This document shows, in pieces, positions 25,916-34,306 of a stretch of 64,000 bases of DNA. The translations under genes were made by a program, and so were the position numbers. Positions within the stretch are counted from its first letter, which is position 1. Every line of letters starts with the position of its first letter. Source of the DNA: Streptomyces fructofermentans (GTDB lineage Bacteria; Actinomycetota; Actinomycetes; Streptomycetales; Streptomycetaceae); contig NZ_BMWD01000001.1 of assembly GCF_014651055.1 (NCBI RefSeq), positions 170,350 to 234,349 on the forward strand, read 5' to 3'. A model generated the notes under the pieces. It was not told where the DNA came from. It did not search any database and saw nothing but the letters and a program-made list of their open reading frames with translations.

Positions 25916-26985
25916 TGGCCGACGAGCAGTACAGGTGGCTGGACCGCGACACCGCGGAGCGACTGCTGCGAGGAGAGCCGCTCGACGGTGTCGGCAACGA
26001 CTTCCGGGACCAGGCCGACCGGCTCGCCGAAGCACTCGGCGCCCTGGGTGCGCAGAGCACCGGACGGACCGCCGCGGGAGCCGAACTTCCGGGTGAGGAA
26101 GCCGCGTTGGCCGCGTTCCGGGTCGCGCGCACGGGCCCCGGCGGTGAGCCCGCCGCCCGAGCCGCACGACCGGTCCCGCGCTCGGCGGCCGTCTCGGCCG
26201 CCGTCTCCTCCGACGCCGGGCTCGTCCGCCTCGGCCGCTCGCCGGGACACCGCCGCCCGCCGTCCCGTCCGCGACGCCCCGTGCGCTACGGACTCGCCGC
26301 CGCCCTGGCCGCCGGGATGCTCGGCGGCGGGGCGATGGCCGCCGTCTCCGGCGAACTGCCGTTCGGCGGGGGCGATCCGGAACCCACGGTCTCCGTGACG
26401 GCCGCCGTCACACCTGAGCGCCCCCTCGTGTCGCCGTCACCCGACGAGACGCCCGACGGAGGCGCGGGGACCCCGCGCTCCGAGGGCGGCGCGAGCACCC
26501 CGGACGACGGGAGCCGGGACCGGCGCGACGAGGCCGGGGACCGCCAGGACGAGGACACGCCGGACGGGTCGGACGGCGACAACCGCGAGGACCGGTTCGG
26601 GCGCCTGTGGGCGGGGGCCCGTTCGGCCTGCCGCGACTACCGCGAGGGCAAGCTCCTCGACTTCGACCGCAGGCGCAGCCTGGAGGACGCGGCGAGGGGC
26701 GCCGAGCGCGTGCGGAAGTACTGCCGGGTCCTGCTGGAGGGGCGCGACGGCCGGGACGGCCGGGACGGCCGCGACGGCCACGACTCCACCGACGACTGGG
26801 ACGGCCGGGGTTCGGACGGCGACGGCTCGGACGGCGACGGCGGTCACGTACGCCCGCGGCTGTTCCGGGGCGACGCCGGCCCCACGGTCTCCGCGCCGGC
26901 CCGGCCTCCCGCGACCCGGGCCCCCGACCCGGCCCCCGACGCCGGAGCGCTGCCGGCGGACCCCCTGTCGCCCGCGTACTCCTGA
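25915..26985 (+). CDS. Membrane protein, possible anti-sigma partner (paralogue 2)
   Basis: About 356 aa from ATG 25915 (AAGGA six bases upstream; GTG 25912 also possible). The N-terminal cytoplasmic part begins ADEQYRWLDRDTAERLLRGE and continues as an amphipathic helix, a plausible sigma-binding arm. One TM segment lies near residues 125-145, then an acidic Ser/Pro/Asp linker. The external Cys-pair domain (CRDYREGKLLDFDRRR ... RVRKYCRVLL) matches the one in paralogue 1. A repetitive RDGRDGRDG block and Pro-rich tail follow. Anti-sigma function is inferred from gene pairing. Confidence 0.72.
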   Translation: MADEQYRWLDRDTAERLLRGEPLDGVGNDFRDQADRLAEALGALGAQSTGRTAAGAELPGEEAALAAFRVARTGPGGEPAARAARPVPRSAAVSAAVSSDAGLVRLGRSPGHRRPPSRPRRPVRYGLAAALAAGMLGGGAMAAVSGELPFGGGDPEPTVSVTAAVTPERPLVSPSPDETPDGGAGTPRSEGGASTPDDGSRDRRDEAGDRQDEDTPDGSDGDNREDRFGRLWAGARSACRDYREGKLLDFDRRRSLEDAARGAERVRKYCRVLLEGRDGRDGRDGRDGHDSTDDWDGRGSDGDGSDGDGGHVRPRLFRGDAGPTVSAPARPPATRAPDPAPDAGALPADPLSPAYS

Positions 26986-27224
26986 GTACTCCTGCGAGCA
27001 CTTCTCGGGCGCGGCGGCGTACTCACGAGTACGTCCTCCCGCGGTCCCCGGCGGCCGGTGTGACATTTTCAGCCGCCCCGACGCAGTAGTAAGCGAGCCG
27101 ACTGGTCATCGGCTGTCGCACGAGCCGGGGTTCCCCCCGTACCCACGGCTCTGTGCACAGAGGCGCGGGGGGGACACGTTCCCCCGGTCCCGCCCGCGCC
27201 CGCACAACCTTCCCGCCTCCCGCG

Positions 27225-28076
27225 TCACCAGTACACGACGACCTTGTCGCCGTTCCTCACCTGCGCGAACAGTGCGGCGATCCGGCCCTCGTCCCGTACG
27301 TTCACGCAGCCGTGCGAGGCCCCGTAGTAGCCCGTCGCCGCGAAGTTCGCGGAGTAGTGGACCGCCTGGCCGCCGCTGAAGAACATGGCGTACGGCATGG
27401 GCGAGTCGTAGAGCGTCGACACGTGGTGGCGCGACTTGAAGTAGACGTTGAAGACACCTTCCCGGGTGGGCGTGTACTGCGAGCCGAAGCGCACGGCCAT
27501 CGTCGAGACGGTGCGGCCGTCGACCATCCAGCGCAGGGTGCGGCTGGTCTTGCTGATGCACAGCACCCGGCCCCTCATGCAGCGCGGGTCCGGCTTCGCG
27601 GCCGGCTGGCCGCCCGACGCGTACAGCTCCCACTTGCCCGGTTCGTGGGTCATCGCCAGCAGCCGCCGCCAGGTGACCGCGTCGGTGCTGCCGGTCCTCG
27701 GCAGGCCCCGCTTGCCCTGGAAGCCCCTGACCGCGGCGGCCGTCGTGACGTCGTACGTCCCGGTCGGGCCCTGGTAGAGCCACTGCACCTGGCGCAGCCG
27801 GGCCTGGAGTTCGCGCACCTCCCCGCCCCGGTCGCCCGGTGACCAGAGGACCTCGGGCGCCCGCGTGGGCGTGGGCGCGGGTGCCGCGGACGACCGGGTG
27901 GGGGACGGCCGGGCGGGTCTGCCGTCGTCGGGCGAGGGGTCCGGCGACGCGGGCGTGCCGGCGCGCGGCCGTCCCGTCTCCGGGTCGACCGTCTGGATCG
28001 TGCAGGCACCCGCCGCCGTGAGCGCCACCACCGCGGCCACCGCCGCCACTGAACTCCGCATGACTGGTGTACGCAC
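27225..28076 (-). CDS. Exported L,D-transpeptidase (YkuD) with peptidoglycan-binding domain
   Basis: About 283 aa. I prefer GTG 28076, eight bases after GGCGGGGG; ATG 28061 is the alternative. A signal sequence ends LTAAGAC, a possible but imperfect lipobox. A Pro/Ser linker leads to a PG_binding_1-like domain ([20 protein letters not shown] ... [11 protein letters not shown]). The YkuD catalytic domain has its His in [18 protein letters not shown] and the Cys in SHGCVNV. The enzyme forms 3-3 peptide cross-links or attaches proteins to peptidoglycan, using Cys chemistry insensitive to most beta-lactams. Confidence 0.92.
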   Translation of the reverse strand: MRTPVMRSSVAAVAAVVALTAAGACTIQTVDPETGRPRAGTPASPDPSPDDGRPARPSPTRSSAAPAPTPTRAPEVLWSPGDRGGEVRELQARLRQVQWLYQGPTGTYDVTTAAAVRGFQGKRGLPRTGSTDAVTWRRLLAMTHEPGKWELYASGGQPAAKPDPRCMRGRVLCISKTSRTLRWMVDGRTVSTMAVRFGSQYTPTREGVFNVYFKSRHHVSTLYDSPMPYAMFFSGGQAVHYSANFAATGYYGASHGCVNVRDEGRIAALFAQVRNGDKVVVYW

Positions 28077-28322
28077 CAGAACACCCCCGCCACTCACCGG
28101 TCCCGGCCGTCGCCGCACGGTCGACGTACCGTCGTGCCACCAGACATGGTGCCCGCGGGTGCCCGGTCGCGAACTACGCGGCATTGTTGTGAGCGGGGTC
28201 TCCCCCCGCCTGTGAGGAAACTCCCGGGCGGGGCCGCTCCACCGCCCGCGCGGGCGCCACTACAGTCCGTGAGAGGGCCGGTAACCACTGGCGAGCAGCA
28301 CTGCACCGGGAGGCAGCACACC

Positions 28323-29903
28323 ATGGCGCGCGAGTCGGAGTCCGGACTGCCCATCGACCCGGTCTACGGTCCTGCGGCCCTGGAGGGCTGGGACCCCGGG
28401 GAGCGCCTCGGGGAGCCGGGGGAGTACCCGTTCACCCGCGGTGTCTACCCGTCGATGTACACCGGCCGGCCCTGGACGATGCGCCAGTACGCGGGCTTCG
28501 GGACGGCCGTGGAGTCGAACGCCCGCTACAAGCAGCTCATCGCGAACGGCACGATGGGCCTGTCGGTCGCCTTCGACCTGCCCACCCAGATGGGCCACGA
28601 CTCGGACGCGCCGATCGCGCACGGCGAGGTCGGCAAGGTCGGGGTGGCCGTCGACTCGGTGGACGACATGCGCGTCCTGTTCGACGGCATCCCGCTGGAC
28701 AAGGTCTCCACGTCGATGACGATCAACGCCCCGGCGGCCCTCCTGCTGCTGATGTACCAGCTCGTCGGCGAGGAACAGGGCGTCCCCGCGGACCGGCTGA
28801 CGGGCACGATCCAGAACGACGTGCTCAAGGAGTACATCGCGCGCGGCACGTACATCTTCCCGCCGAAGCCGTCGCTGCGGCTGATCGCGGACATCTTCAA
28901 GTACTGCCGGGCCGAGATCCCGAAGTGGAACACGATCTCGATCTCGGGCTACCACATGGCGGAGGCGGGGGCCTCGCCCGCGCAGGAGATCGCCTTCACG
29001 CTGGCCGACGGCATCGAGTACGTGCGCACGGCGGTCGCGGCGGGCATGGACGTCGACGACTTCGCGCCGCGCCTGTCCTTCTTCTTCGTCTCCCGCACGA
29101 CGATCCTGGAGGAAGTGGCCAAGTTCCGCGCCGCGCGCCGGATCTGGGCCAGGGTGATGCGCGAGGAGTTCGGCGCGGAGAACCCGAAGTCGCTGATGCT
29201 GCGCTTCCACACGCAGACGGCCGGCGTGCAGCTGACGGCCCAGCAGCCGGAGGTGAACCTGGTCCGCGTCGCGGTGCAGGGGCTCGCGGCGGTGCTGGGC
29301 GGCACCCAGTCGCTGCACACGAACTCCTTCGACGAGGCCATCGCCCTGCCCACCGACAAGAGCGCCCGGCTCGCCCTGCGCACCCAGCAGGTGCTGGCCC
29401 ACGAGACGGACGTGACGGCGACGGTCGACCCGTTCGCGGGCTCGTACGTCATCGAGAGCATGACCGACGAGGTCGAGGCCGCCGCCGTCGCCCTGATGCA
29501 GCGGGTCGAGGACCTGGGCGGGGCGGTGAGCGCGATCGAGCAGGGCTTCCAGAAGGGCGAGATCGAGCGCTCGGCGTACCGGATCGCGCAGGAGACCGAC
29601 TCCGGCGAACGCGTCGTGGTCGGTGTGAACCGCTTCCAGCTCGACGCGGAGGAGCCGTACGAGCCGCTGCGCGTCGACCCCGCCATCGAGGCCCAGCAGG
29701 CCGAACGGCTCGCCGCGCTGCGGGCCGGACGCGACCAGCCCGCGGTGGACGCGGCGCTGGCCGCGCTGAAGAAGGCGGCCGAGGGCGAGGACAACGTCCT
29801 CCACCCGATGAAGGACGCCCTGCGTGCCCGGGCGACCGTGGGCGAGGTCTGCAACGCCCTGCGCGAGGTCTGGGGGACGTACGTGCCCAGCGACGCGTTC
29901 TGA
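28323..29903 (+). CDS. Methylmalonyl-CoA mutase-family large subunit (TIM-barrel domain only)
   Basis: A 526-aa mutase starting at ATG 28323, nine bases after GGGAGG. It contains only the substrate-binding barrel; the C-terminal B12-binding domain of a full mutase is missing, as in IcmA-type large subunits, so a separate cobalamin subunit is required. Active-site positions are methylmalonyl-CoA mutase-like: Tyr in [11 protein letters not shown] (Phe in isobutyryl-CoA mutase), Arg in [15 protein letters not shown] (Gln there), and His in [10 protein letters not shown]. This predicts a carboxyl-bearing substrate such as methylmalonyl-CoA. No B12 subunit or MeaB chaperone is adjacent. The product links odd-chain and branched acyl-CoA pools to the TCA cycle and polyketide precursors. 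Confidence 0.9.
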   Translation: MARESESGLPIDPVYGPAALEGWDPGERLGEPGEYPFTRGVYPSMYTGRPWTMRQYAGFGTAVESNARYKQLIANGTMGLSVAFDLPTQMGHDSDAPIAHGEVGKVGVAVDSVDDMRVLFDGIPLDKVSTSMTINAPAALLLLMYQLVGEEQGVPADRLTGTIQNDVLKEYIARGTYIFPPKPSLRLIADIFKYCRAEIPKWNTISISGYHMAEAGASPAQEIAFTLADGIEYVRTAVAAGMDVDDFAPRLSFFFVSRTTILEEVAKFRAARRIWARVMREEFGAENPKSLMLRFHTQTAGVQLTAQQPEVNLVRVAVQGLAAVLGGTQSLHTNSFDEAIALPTDKSARLALRTQQVLAHETDVTATVDPFAGSYVIESMTDEVEAAAVALMQRVEDLGGAVSAIEQGFQKGEIERSAYRIAQETDSGERVVVGVNRFQLDAEEPYEPLRVDPAIEAQQAERLAALRAGRDQPAVDAALAALKKAAEGEDNVLHPMKDALRARATVGEVCNALREVWGTYVPSDAF

Positions 29904-30096
29904 GCCCGGCCCGTCCGGGTCCGGCTCGGCACGCGGGTCGCGCCGTCCGGTTCCGCCCGTGCGGGCCGGGGTCGCCGTGCGGGTCCTGCCGTCCGGTTCC
30001 GGCGTCCCGGCCCGTCGCGGGCGGGCGGCCGGGCCCCGCGTCTCGCACCGCGAAACCCCGAGGTGAGGTGTCGTGGCCGCGTGCGACACTCGGTCC

Positions 30097-30749
30097 ATGC
30101 TTGGCGTAACCGACCCCCCACCTACCTCGCGGGACTTGTGCTGATCGTCCTGCTCCCCGGACCCAACTCCCTCTACGTGCTCTCCGTAGCGGCACGGCGG
30201 GGCGTGCGGACCGGATACCGGGCCGCCGCGGGCGTCTGGTGCGGGGACACCGTGCTGATGACACTCTCCGCGGCCGGCGTCGCCTCGCTGCTCCAGGCCA
30301 ACGAACTGCTGTTCTCGATCGTCAAGTACGCGGGCGCCGGATACCTGACCTGGCTGGCCGTCGGGATGCTGCGGGCCGCGTGGAGCATGTGGCGCACCCG
30401 GCGGGAGCGGGTCGCCGAGGACACCGGGGCGGTCCCGGCCGGCGACGAGAGGCCCTTCCGCCGGGCCCTGGTCATCAGCCTGTTCAACCCGAAGGCCATC
30501 CTGTTCTTCGTCGCCTTCTTCGTGCAGTTCGTGGACCCGGGGTACGCCTACCCGGCGCTCTCCTTCGTCGTCCTCGGCGCGTTCGCCCAGCTCGCCAGCT
30601 TCCTCTACCTCAGCGCGCTGATCTTCAGCGGGACCCGGCTGGCGGCGGCGTTCCGGCAGCGCAGGCGGCTGTCGGCGGGCGCGACCTCCGCCGCCGGCGC
30701 CCTCTTCCTCGGCTTCGCGGTGAAGCTCTCCCTGGCGGGCTCCGCCTAG
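30097..30749 (+). CDS. LysE/RhtB (LeuE-type) amino-acid exporter, apparent N-terminal frameshift
   Basis: About 215 aa, six TM helices, with the family start region TYLAGLVLIVLLPGPNSLYVLS and FNPKAILFFVAFF. The expected N-terminus (MLGVTDPP, from ATG 30097) is in a different frame from the body: a run of six C at 30114-30119 is one base short of joining them. In the frame of the body the only upstream starts are GTG codons giving an atypical leader (HSVHAWRNRPP). Either a base is missing in the assembly, or the gene has a real frameshift and uses GTG 30081 or 30063. The stop overlaps the convergent monooxygenase stop (CTAG). Confidence 0.8.
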
Positions 30750-32197
30750 GCGGACAGCCCGGGCGCGGCGCCCACGGCCGCCGCGTAGGGCGTGAGCCCC
30801 TCGGCCGTCGCCCCCGCCCAGCCGACGTGGCCGTCCGGGCGCACCAGGAACACCCCCGTGCCGTACGCCTCGTAGGCCGGGATGCGCACCGGGCGGACGC
30901 CCGGCAGTTCGGGCAGCGGGGTGTCCGTACCGACGGCGAGCAGCGTCCAGTGCGGGCCCCGGAACGCGTCGAAGAGGCGGACGCCGCCGCGGCTGCCGTC
31001 GGGCGCGCGGTCCCCCGCGCGCAGTGCCTCCTCCGGCAGGCCGGCGCGGGTCTCGGCGGAGAGCGGCGAGTCCCGGTAACCGAGGCCGAGCTGCTGGGTG
31101 GCCGCGCCGCGCCGGACCTCGCCGCGGTGGACGCCGGTGGAGAGGCCGAGCATCCGCGCGGCGACCGGCCGCCGCTCCGCCTCGTACGAGTCGAGGAGTG
31201 AGGCGTCCGCCCCGCCGCGCAGGACCGCTCCGAGCTTCCAGCCGAGGTTGTACGCGTCCTGGACGCTGGTGTTGAGGCCCTGGCCGCCCGCCGGGGAGTG
31301 GATGTGCGCCGCGTCGCCCGCGAGGAACACGCGGCCCTCCCGGAACCGGTCCGCCAGCGCGGCCCGCGGCCGGAAGTCGGAGGCCCAGCGGACCTCGCGC
31401 ACGTCGTCGGGCGACAGGTGGGTACGGGCGGCGACGAGCTTGCGGACACCCTCCGGGGAGAGGTCGGGGACGGCTTCCGGATCCGGGAAGCCGGCCACGA
31501 GCTGGAAGTCCTCGGTGTGCGGCAGGGGGCAGATGGCCAGGAAGCCCTGTCCGTCCGAGGGCGGGAACACATGCCAGTTGTCGCGGTCGAGCCCGCCGAT
31601 CCGCACGTCGGCGACCAGCGTCGGACCCGGGTCCACGGTCTCCCCGGTCATCCCGACGCCGAGCGCGCGCCGCACGGCCGAGCGGCCTCCGTCGGCCGCG
31701 ACGGCGTACCGCGCCCGGACCGGGGGGCCCGAGGCGAAGGACGCGGTCACCCCGTCGGAGTCCTGGGAGAGGCCCACCAGTTCACGTCCGAACGAGACGC
31801 TTTCGCCGAGCTCCGCCAGCCGGGCGAGCAGGATCTCCTGGGTCCGCCACTGCGGGACCATCCACGGACCGCCCGCGTAGGGCGCGGCCTCCGTGGCGTC
31901 CGTCTCGTCGAACATCCGGTGCTCGCCCTGCCGTTCACCGTCCTGCCAGACCATGCCGACGGGATAGGGGCCGCCCGCCGCCCGGACCGCGTCCAGCACG
32001 CCCAGGTCGTCCATGACCTCCAGGGTCCGGGGCTGGATGCCCTTGCCCCGCGAGCCCGGGAAGAGCGCGTCGGAGCGCTCGACGACGAGGGCGCGTACAC
32101 CGCGGCGGGCCAGATCGAGGGCCGCGGTGAGCCCGGTGGGCCCGGCGCCGACCACCAGCACGTCCACGGACATGTCCTTAACGCTGTTAAGTTCCAT
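30746..32197 (-). CDS. FAD-dependent aromatic monooxygenase (PHBH / TetX-Rox type)
   Basis: A 483-aa flavoprotein hydroxylase. It shows the Rossmann motif VVGAGPTGLTAALDLARRG, the DG motif (AADGGRSAVRR) and the FAD ribityl motif GDAAHIHSPAGGQGLNTSVQDAYNL. The C-terminal 100 residues form a thioredoxin-like domain typical of large aromatic hydroxylases. AAGGAG lies 11 bases before the ATG at 32197; an internal ATG at 32173 is the alternative. It is divergent from a TetR repressor gene, and two operator dyads lie between and inside the starts. Such pairs often detoxify phenolics or antibiotics; the substrate here is unknown. Confidence 0.9.
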   Translation of the reverse strand: MELNSVKDMSVDVLVVGAGPTGLTAALDLARRGVRALVVERSDALFPGSRGKGIQPRTLEVMDDLGVLDAVRAAGGPYPVGMVWQDGERQGEHRMFDETDATEAAPYAGGPWMVPQWRTQEILLARLAELGESVSFGRELVGLSQDSDGVTASFASGPPVRARYAVAADGGRSAVRRALGVGMTGETVDPGPTLVADVRIGGLDRDNWHVFPPSDGQGFLAICPLPHTEDFQLVAGFPDPEAVPDLSPEGVRKLVAARTHLSPDDVREVRWASDFRPRAALADRFREGRVFLAGDAAHIHSPAGGQGLNTSVQDAYNLGWKLGAVLRGGADASLLDSYEAERRPVAARMLGLSTGVHRGEVRRGAATQQLGLGYRDSPLSAETRAGLPEEALRAGDRAPDGSRGGVRLFDAFRGPHWTLLAVGTDTPLPELPGVRPVRIPAYEAYGTGVFLVRPDGHVGWAGATAEGLTPYAAAVGAAPGLSA

Positions 32198-32226
32198 GTC
32201 GCGAGAATCTCCTTAACGTCGTTAAG
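32177..32226. promoter_or_regulatory. Paired CTTAAC-N3-GTTAAG operators between monooxygenase and TetR genes
   Basis: Two 15-bp dyads, at 32177-32191 and 32212-32226, have identical 6-bp half-sites and 3-bp centres (gct, gtc), 35 bp start to start. The first lies over codons 3-7 of the monooxygenase if its start is 32197; the second covers its RBS region and lies 34 bp before the TetR start. Binding by the divergent TetR protein would block both genes. Confidence 0.75.
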
Positions 32227-32260
32227 TTGTCAAGGGGGAAACGCCGGATAGGGTGCGGAC

Positions 32261-32902
32261 GTGGCTGTGGGGAAGATCGACCGGACGCTGGTGGCCGACA
32301 CCGCGCTGCGTCTGCTGAACGACGTCGGCCTGGACGGCCTCAGCCTGCGTGCCATCGCCAAGGAGCTGGACGTCAAGGCGCCCGCCCTGTACTGGCACTT
32401 CAAGGACAAGCAGGCGCTGCTCGACGAGATGGCGACGCGGATGTACCTGCGGATGGTCGCCGGCACCCCGCTGCCGCCCGGCACCGGCTGGCGGGAGCGC
32501 GTGCTGATCTCCAACCGCGGACTGCGCTCCGCCCTGCTGGGCTACCGCGACGGCGCCAAGGTGTTCAGCGGCTCCCGCTTCACCGGCGTCGAGCACGCCG
32601 TGCAGATGGAGGAGAACCTGCGCGTCTTCGTGGACGCGGGGTTCACCCTCAGTCAGGCGGTGCGTGCCATGACGACCGCCTACCTGTACACGCTGGGCTT
32701 CGTCACGGAGGAGCAGGGCGTACGGCCCATGCCGGGGGAGCGCCGCGAGGGCTTCGACGTCGGCGAGCGCGCCGAACGGCTCGCCGGGTACCCGCTGACG
32801 GCGGCCGCGGGTCCGGCGATCTTCGAGGAGTACGACGAGCAGTTCGAGGAAGGACTGCAGATGCTGCTGGCCGGAATCGAGGCGCGCTATGGAATCACCT
32901 GA
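32261..32902 (+). CDS. TetR-family repressor (TetR_C class)
   Basis: A 213-aa protein with a GTG start. Its helix-turn-helix reads GLDGLSLRAIAKELDVKAPALYWHFKDKQALLDEM, close to the tetracycline-repressor subclass (APALYWHFKDK), and the C-terminal region also resembles that class. It is divergent from the flavin monooxygenase with twin dyad operators between. The expected logic is repression of both genes, relieved when the monooxygenase substrate binds. Confidence 0.92.
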   Translation: MAVGKIDRTLVADTALRLLNDVGLDGLSLRAIAKELDVKAPALYWHFKDKQALLDEMATRMYLRMVAGTPLPPGTGWRERVLISNRGLRSALLGYRDGAKVFSGSRFTGVEHAVQMEENLRVFVDAGFTLSQAVRAMTTAYLYTLGFVTEEQGVRPMPGERREGFDVGERAERLAGYPLTAAAGPAIFEEYDEQFEEGLQMLLAGIEARYGIT

Positions 32903-33200
32903 CCCGACGGCCGCCGCCCGGCCGGCCGGGACGGACCCCGCGGCGACCGTCCGGCCGGTGACGGACCCGACGGCCGCCGACGGCGCCGTGCCGGTCCCGG
33001 AGGCGGGCGGCCCGGCCGGGCCGCGGCCGCTCGACTTCGTCGACGACCCCGCGGTCCGCGCCGAACTCGCCCGCCGGATGGCGGAACTGGCCGAACTCCT
33101 CGACGAGGCGGGCGAGGCGCTGGGCGGGATCCTTCAGGACGTCCGGCGCGGCTTCGACAGCGCCGCCCGCAGCCGCGGTGCCGACGGGCCCTCGACGTAG
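32889..33200 (+). CDS. Small hypothetical protein
   Basis: A 103-aa protein whose ATG lies inside the end of the TetR gene (14-bp overlap). It has a Pro/Ala-rich N-terminal half and a helical, possibly coiled-coil segment (VRAELARRMAELAELLDEAGEAL) near residues 55-80. Its last 67 bp overlap the convergent acyltransferase gene. The heptad-like pattern supports it, but overlaps at both ends lower confidence. Confidence 0.5.
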   Translation: MESPDPTAAARPAGTDPAATVRPVTDPTAADGAVPVPEAGGPAGPRPLDFVDDPAVRAELARRMAELAELLDEAGEALGGILQDVRRGFDSAARSRGADGPST

Positions 33201-34306
33201 CGGTTCAGCAGCCACGCCAGCAGCAGCATCGTCGCGACGGTCAGCAGCAGCGTCGCGTACGACGGCAGCCCCAGCCCCCGGTGGTACGCCGCGATGGCGA
33301 CCCAGCCCAGATGCTCGTGGAGCAGGTAGAAGGGGTACGTCAGGGCCCCCGCGACCGTCAGCCAGCGCCAGTCGACCCTGTTCAGCGCGCCCAGGGCGAT
33401 CGCGGCGACCGCGAGGAACCCCAGGGTGACGACGAGGACGATCCCGACCGAGCTGCGGTACGAGAAGTGCGCGGGGTCCTGCGCATGCCACAGCCCCTCG
33501 ACCGCGCGGTTCTGCCCGATCAGCCAGCTCACCCCCACGATGCCCCAGGCGAACGCGTCCCGTGGGTCGCGGTGCACGAGGTAGAGGCCGATGCCGCCGA
33601 TGAAGAACGGCGCGTGGTCGGGCATCAGGACGAGGTCGAGCAGGGGCTCCTTCGCCGCCACGGCGATCGCCGCGGCCAGTGTCCAGGACGCGCAGAACAG
33701 GATGACGCGGCGGCGGGTGGCACCCGGCAGGACGACACACAGTGCGAACAGCGCGTAGAAGCGGATCTCCGCCCACAGGGTCCAGCAGACCCCGAGCACC
33801 CGGTCGGCGCCCAGCGGCTCCTGCATGAGCGTCAGGTTGACCAGCGCGTCGCTCGGCGAGACCGCGTGGTACGCGACGGCGGGCAGCGCGAAGACCGCCG
33901 TGACGAGGACGACCGCCGCCCAGTACGACGGCAGCAGGCGTGAGGCCCGCGACGCGAAGAACGAGCGCGGTCTGCGCCCCCAGCCGCTCAGGCAGATCAC
34001 GAAGCCGCTGATCACGAAGAACACCTGGACGCCCAGGCAGCCGTAGGCGAGCCACGGGTGCAGGGTGGGGAACTGCGACTGCGGCGAGGTGCCCCAGGCC
34101 AGCGAGACCTCGCCGTCCCGGCCGCCGTAGTGGTAACCGGCGACCATCAGGGCGGCCACCAGCCGCAGGGCGTCCAGCGCGCGCAGCCGCGGTACGTGGC
34201 TGCGCCCGGCCGCCGGGGGAGCGGCGTCGCCCGGCGGGACGGCGGCGGCGCGGGGGCCCGCCTCCGGCGGGAGGGCCGGGGCGGTGGAGGACTTCGGCGG
34301 GCTCAT
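33134..34306 (-). CDS. Membrane acyltransferase (acyltransferase 3 family)
   Basis: A 390-aa integral membrane enzyme with about ten helices. RLRALDALRLVAALMVAGYHYGG at the N-terminus carries the conserved Arg and His of the family; VFFVISGFVI and FFASRASRLLPSYW also match. Such proteins O-acylate surface sugars using acyl groups from the cytoplasm. It overlaps the upstream polysialyltransferase-like gene by ATGA (34303-34306), so it probably modifies the glycopolymer made by this locus. The long upstream frame is not coding. Confidence 0.9.
   Translation of the reverse strand: MSPPKSSTAPALPPEAGPRAAAVPPGDAAPPAAGRSHVPRLRALDALRLVAALMVAGYHYGGRDGEVSLAWGTSPQSQFPTLHPWLAYGCLGVQVFFVISGFVICLSGWGRRPRSFFASRASRLLPSYWAAVVLVTAVFALPAVAYHAVSPSDALVNLTLMQEPLGADRVLGVCWTLWAEIRFYALFALCVVLPGATRRRVILFCASWTLAAAIAVAAKEPLLDLVLMPDHAPFFIGGIGLYLVHRDPRDAFAWGIVGVSWLIGQNRAVEGLWHAQDPAHFSYRSSVGIVLVVTLGFLAVAAIALGALNRVDWRWLTVAGALTYPFYLLHEHLGWVAIAAYHRGLGLPSYATLLLTVATMLLLAWLLNRYVEGPSAPRLRAALSKPRRTS

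Noticed and set aside
28260-30098. 612-codon minus-strand frame over the mutase gene
   Set aside because: Low-complexity translation, no family resemblance; the mutase on the plus strand is complete.
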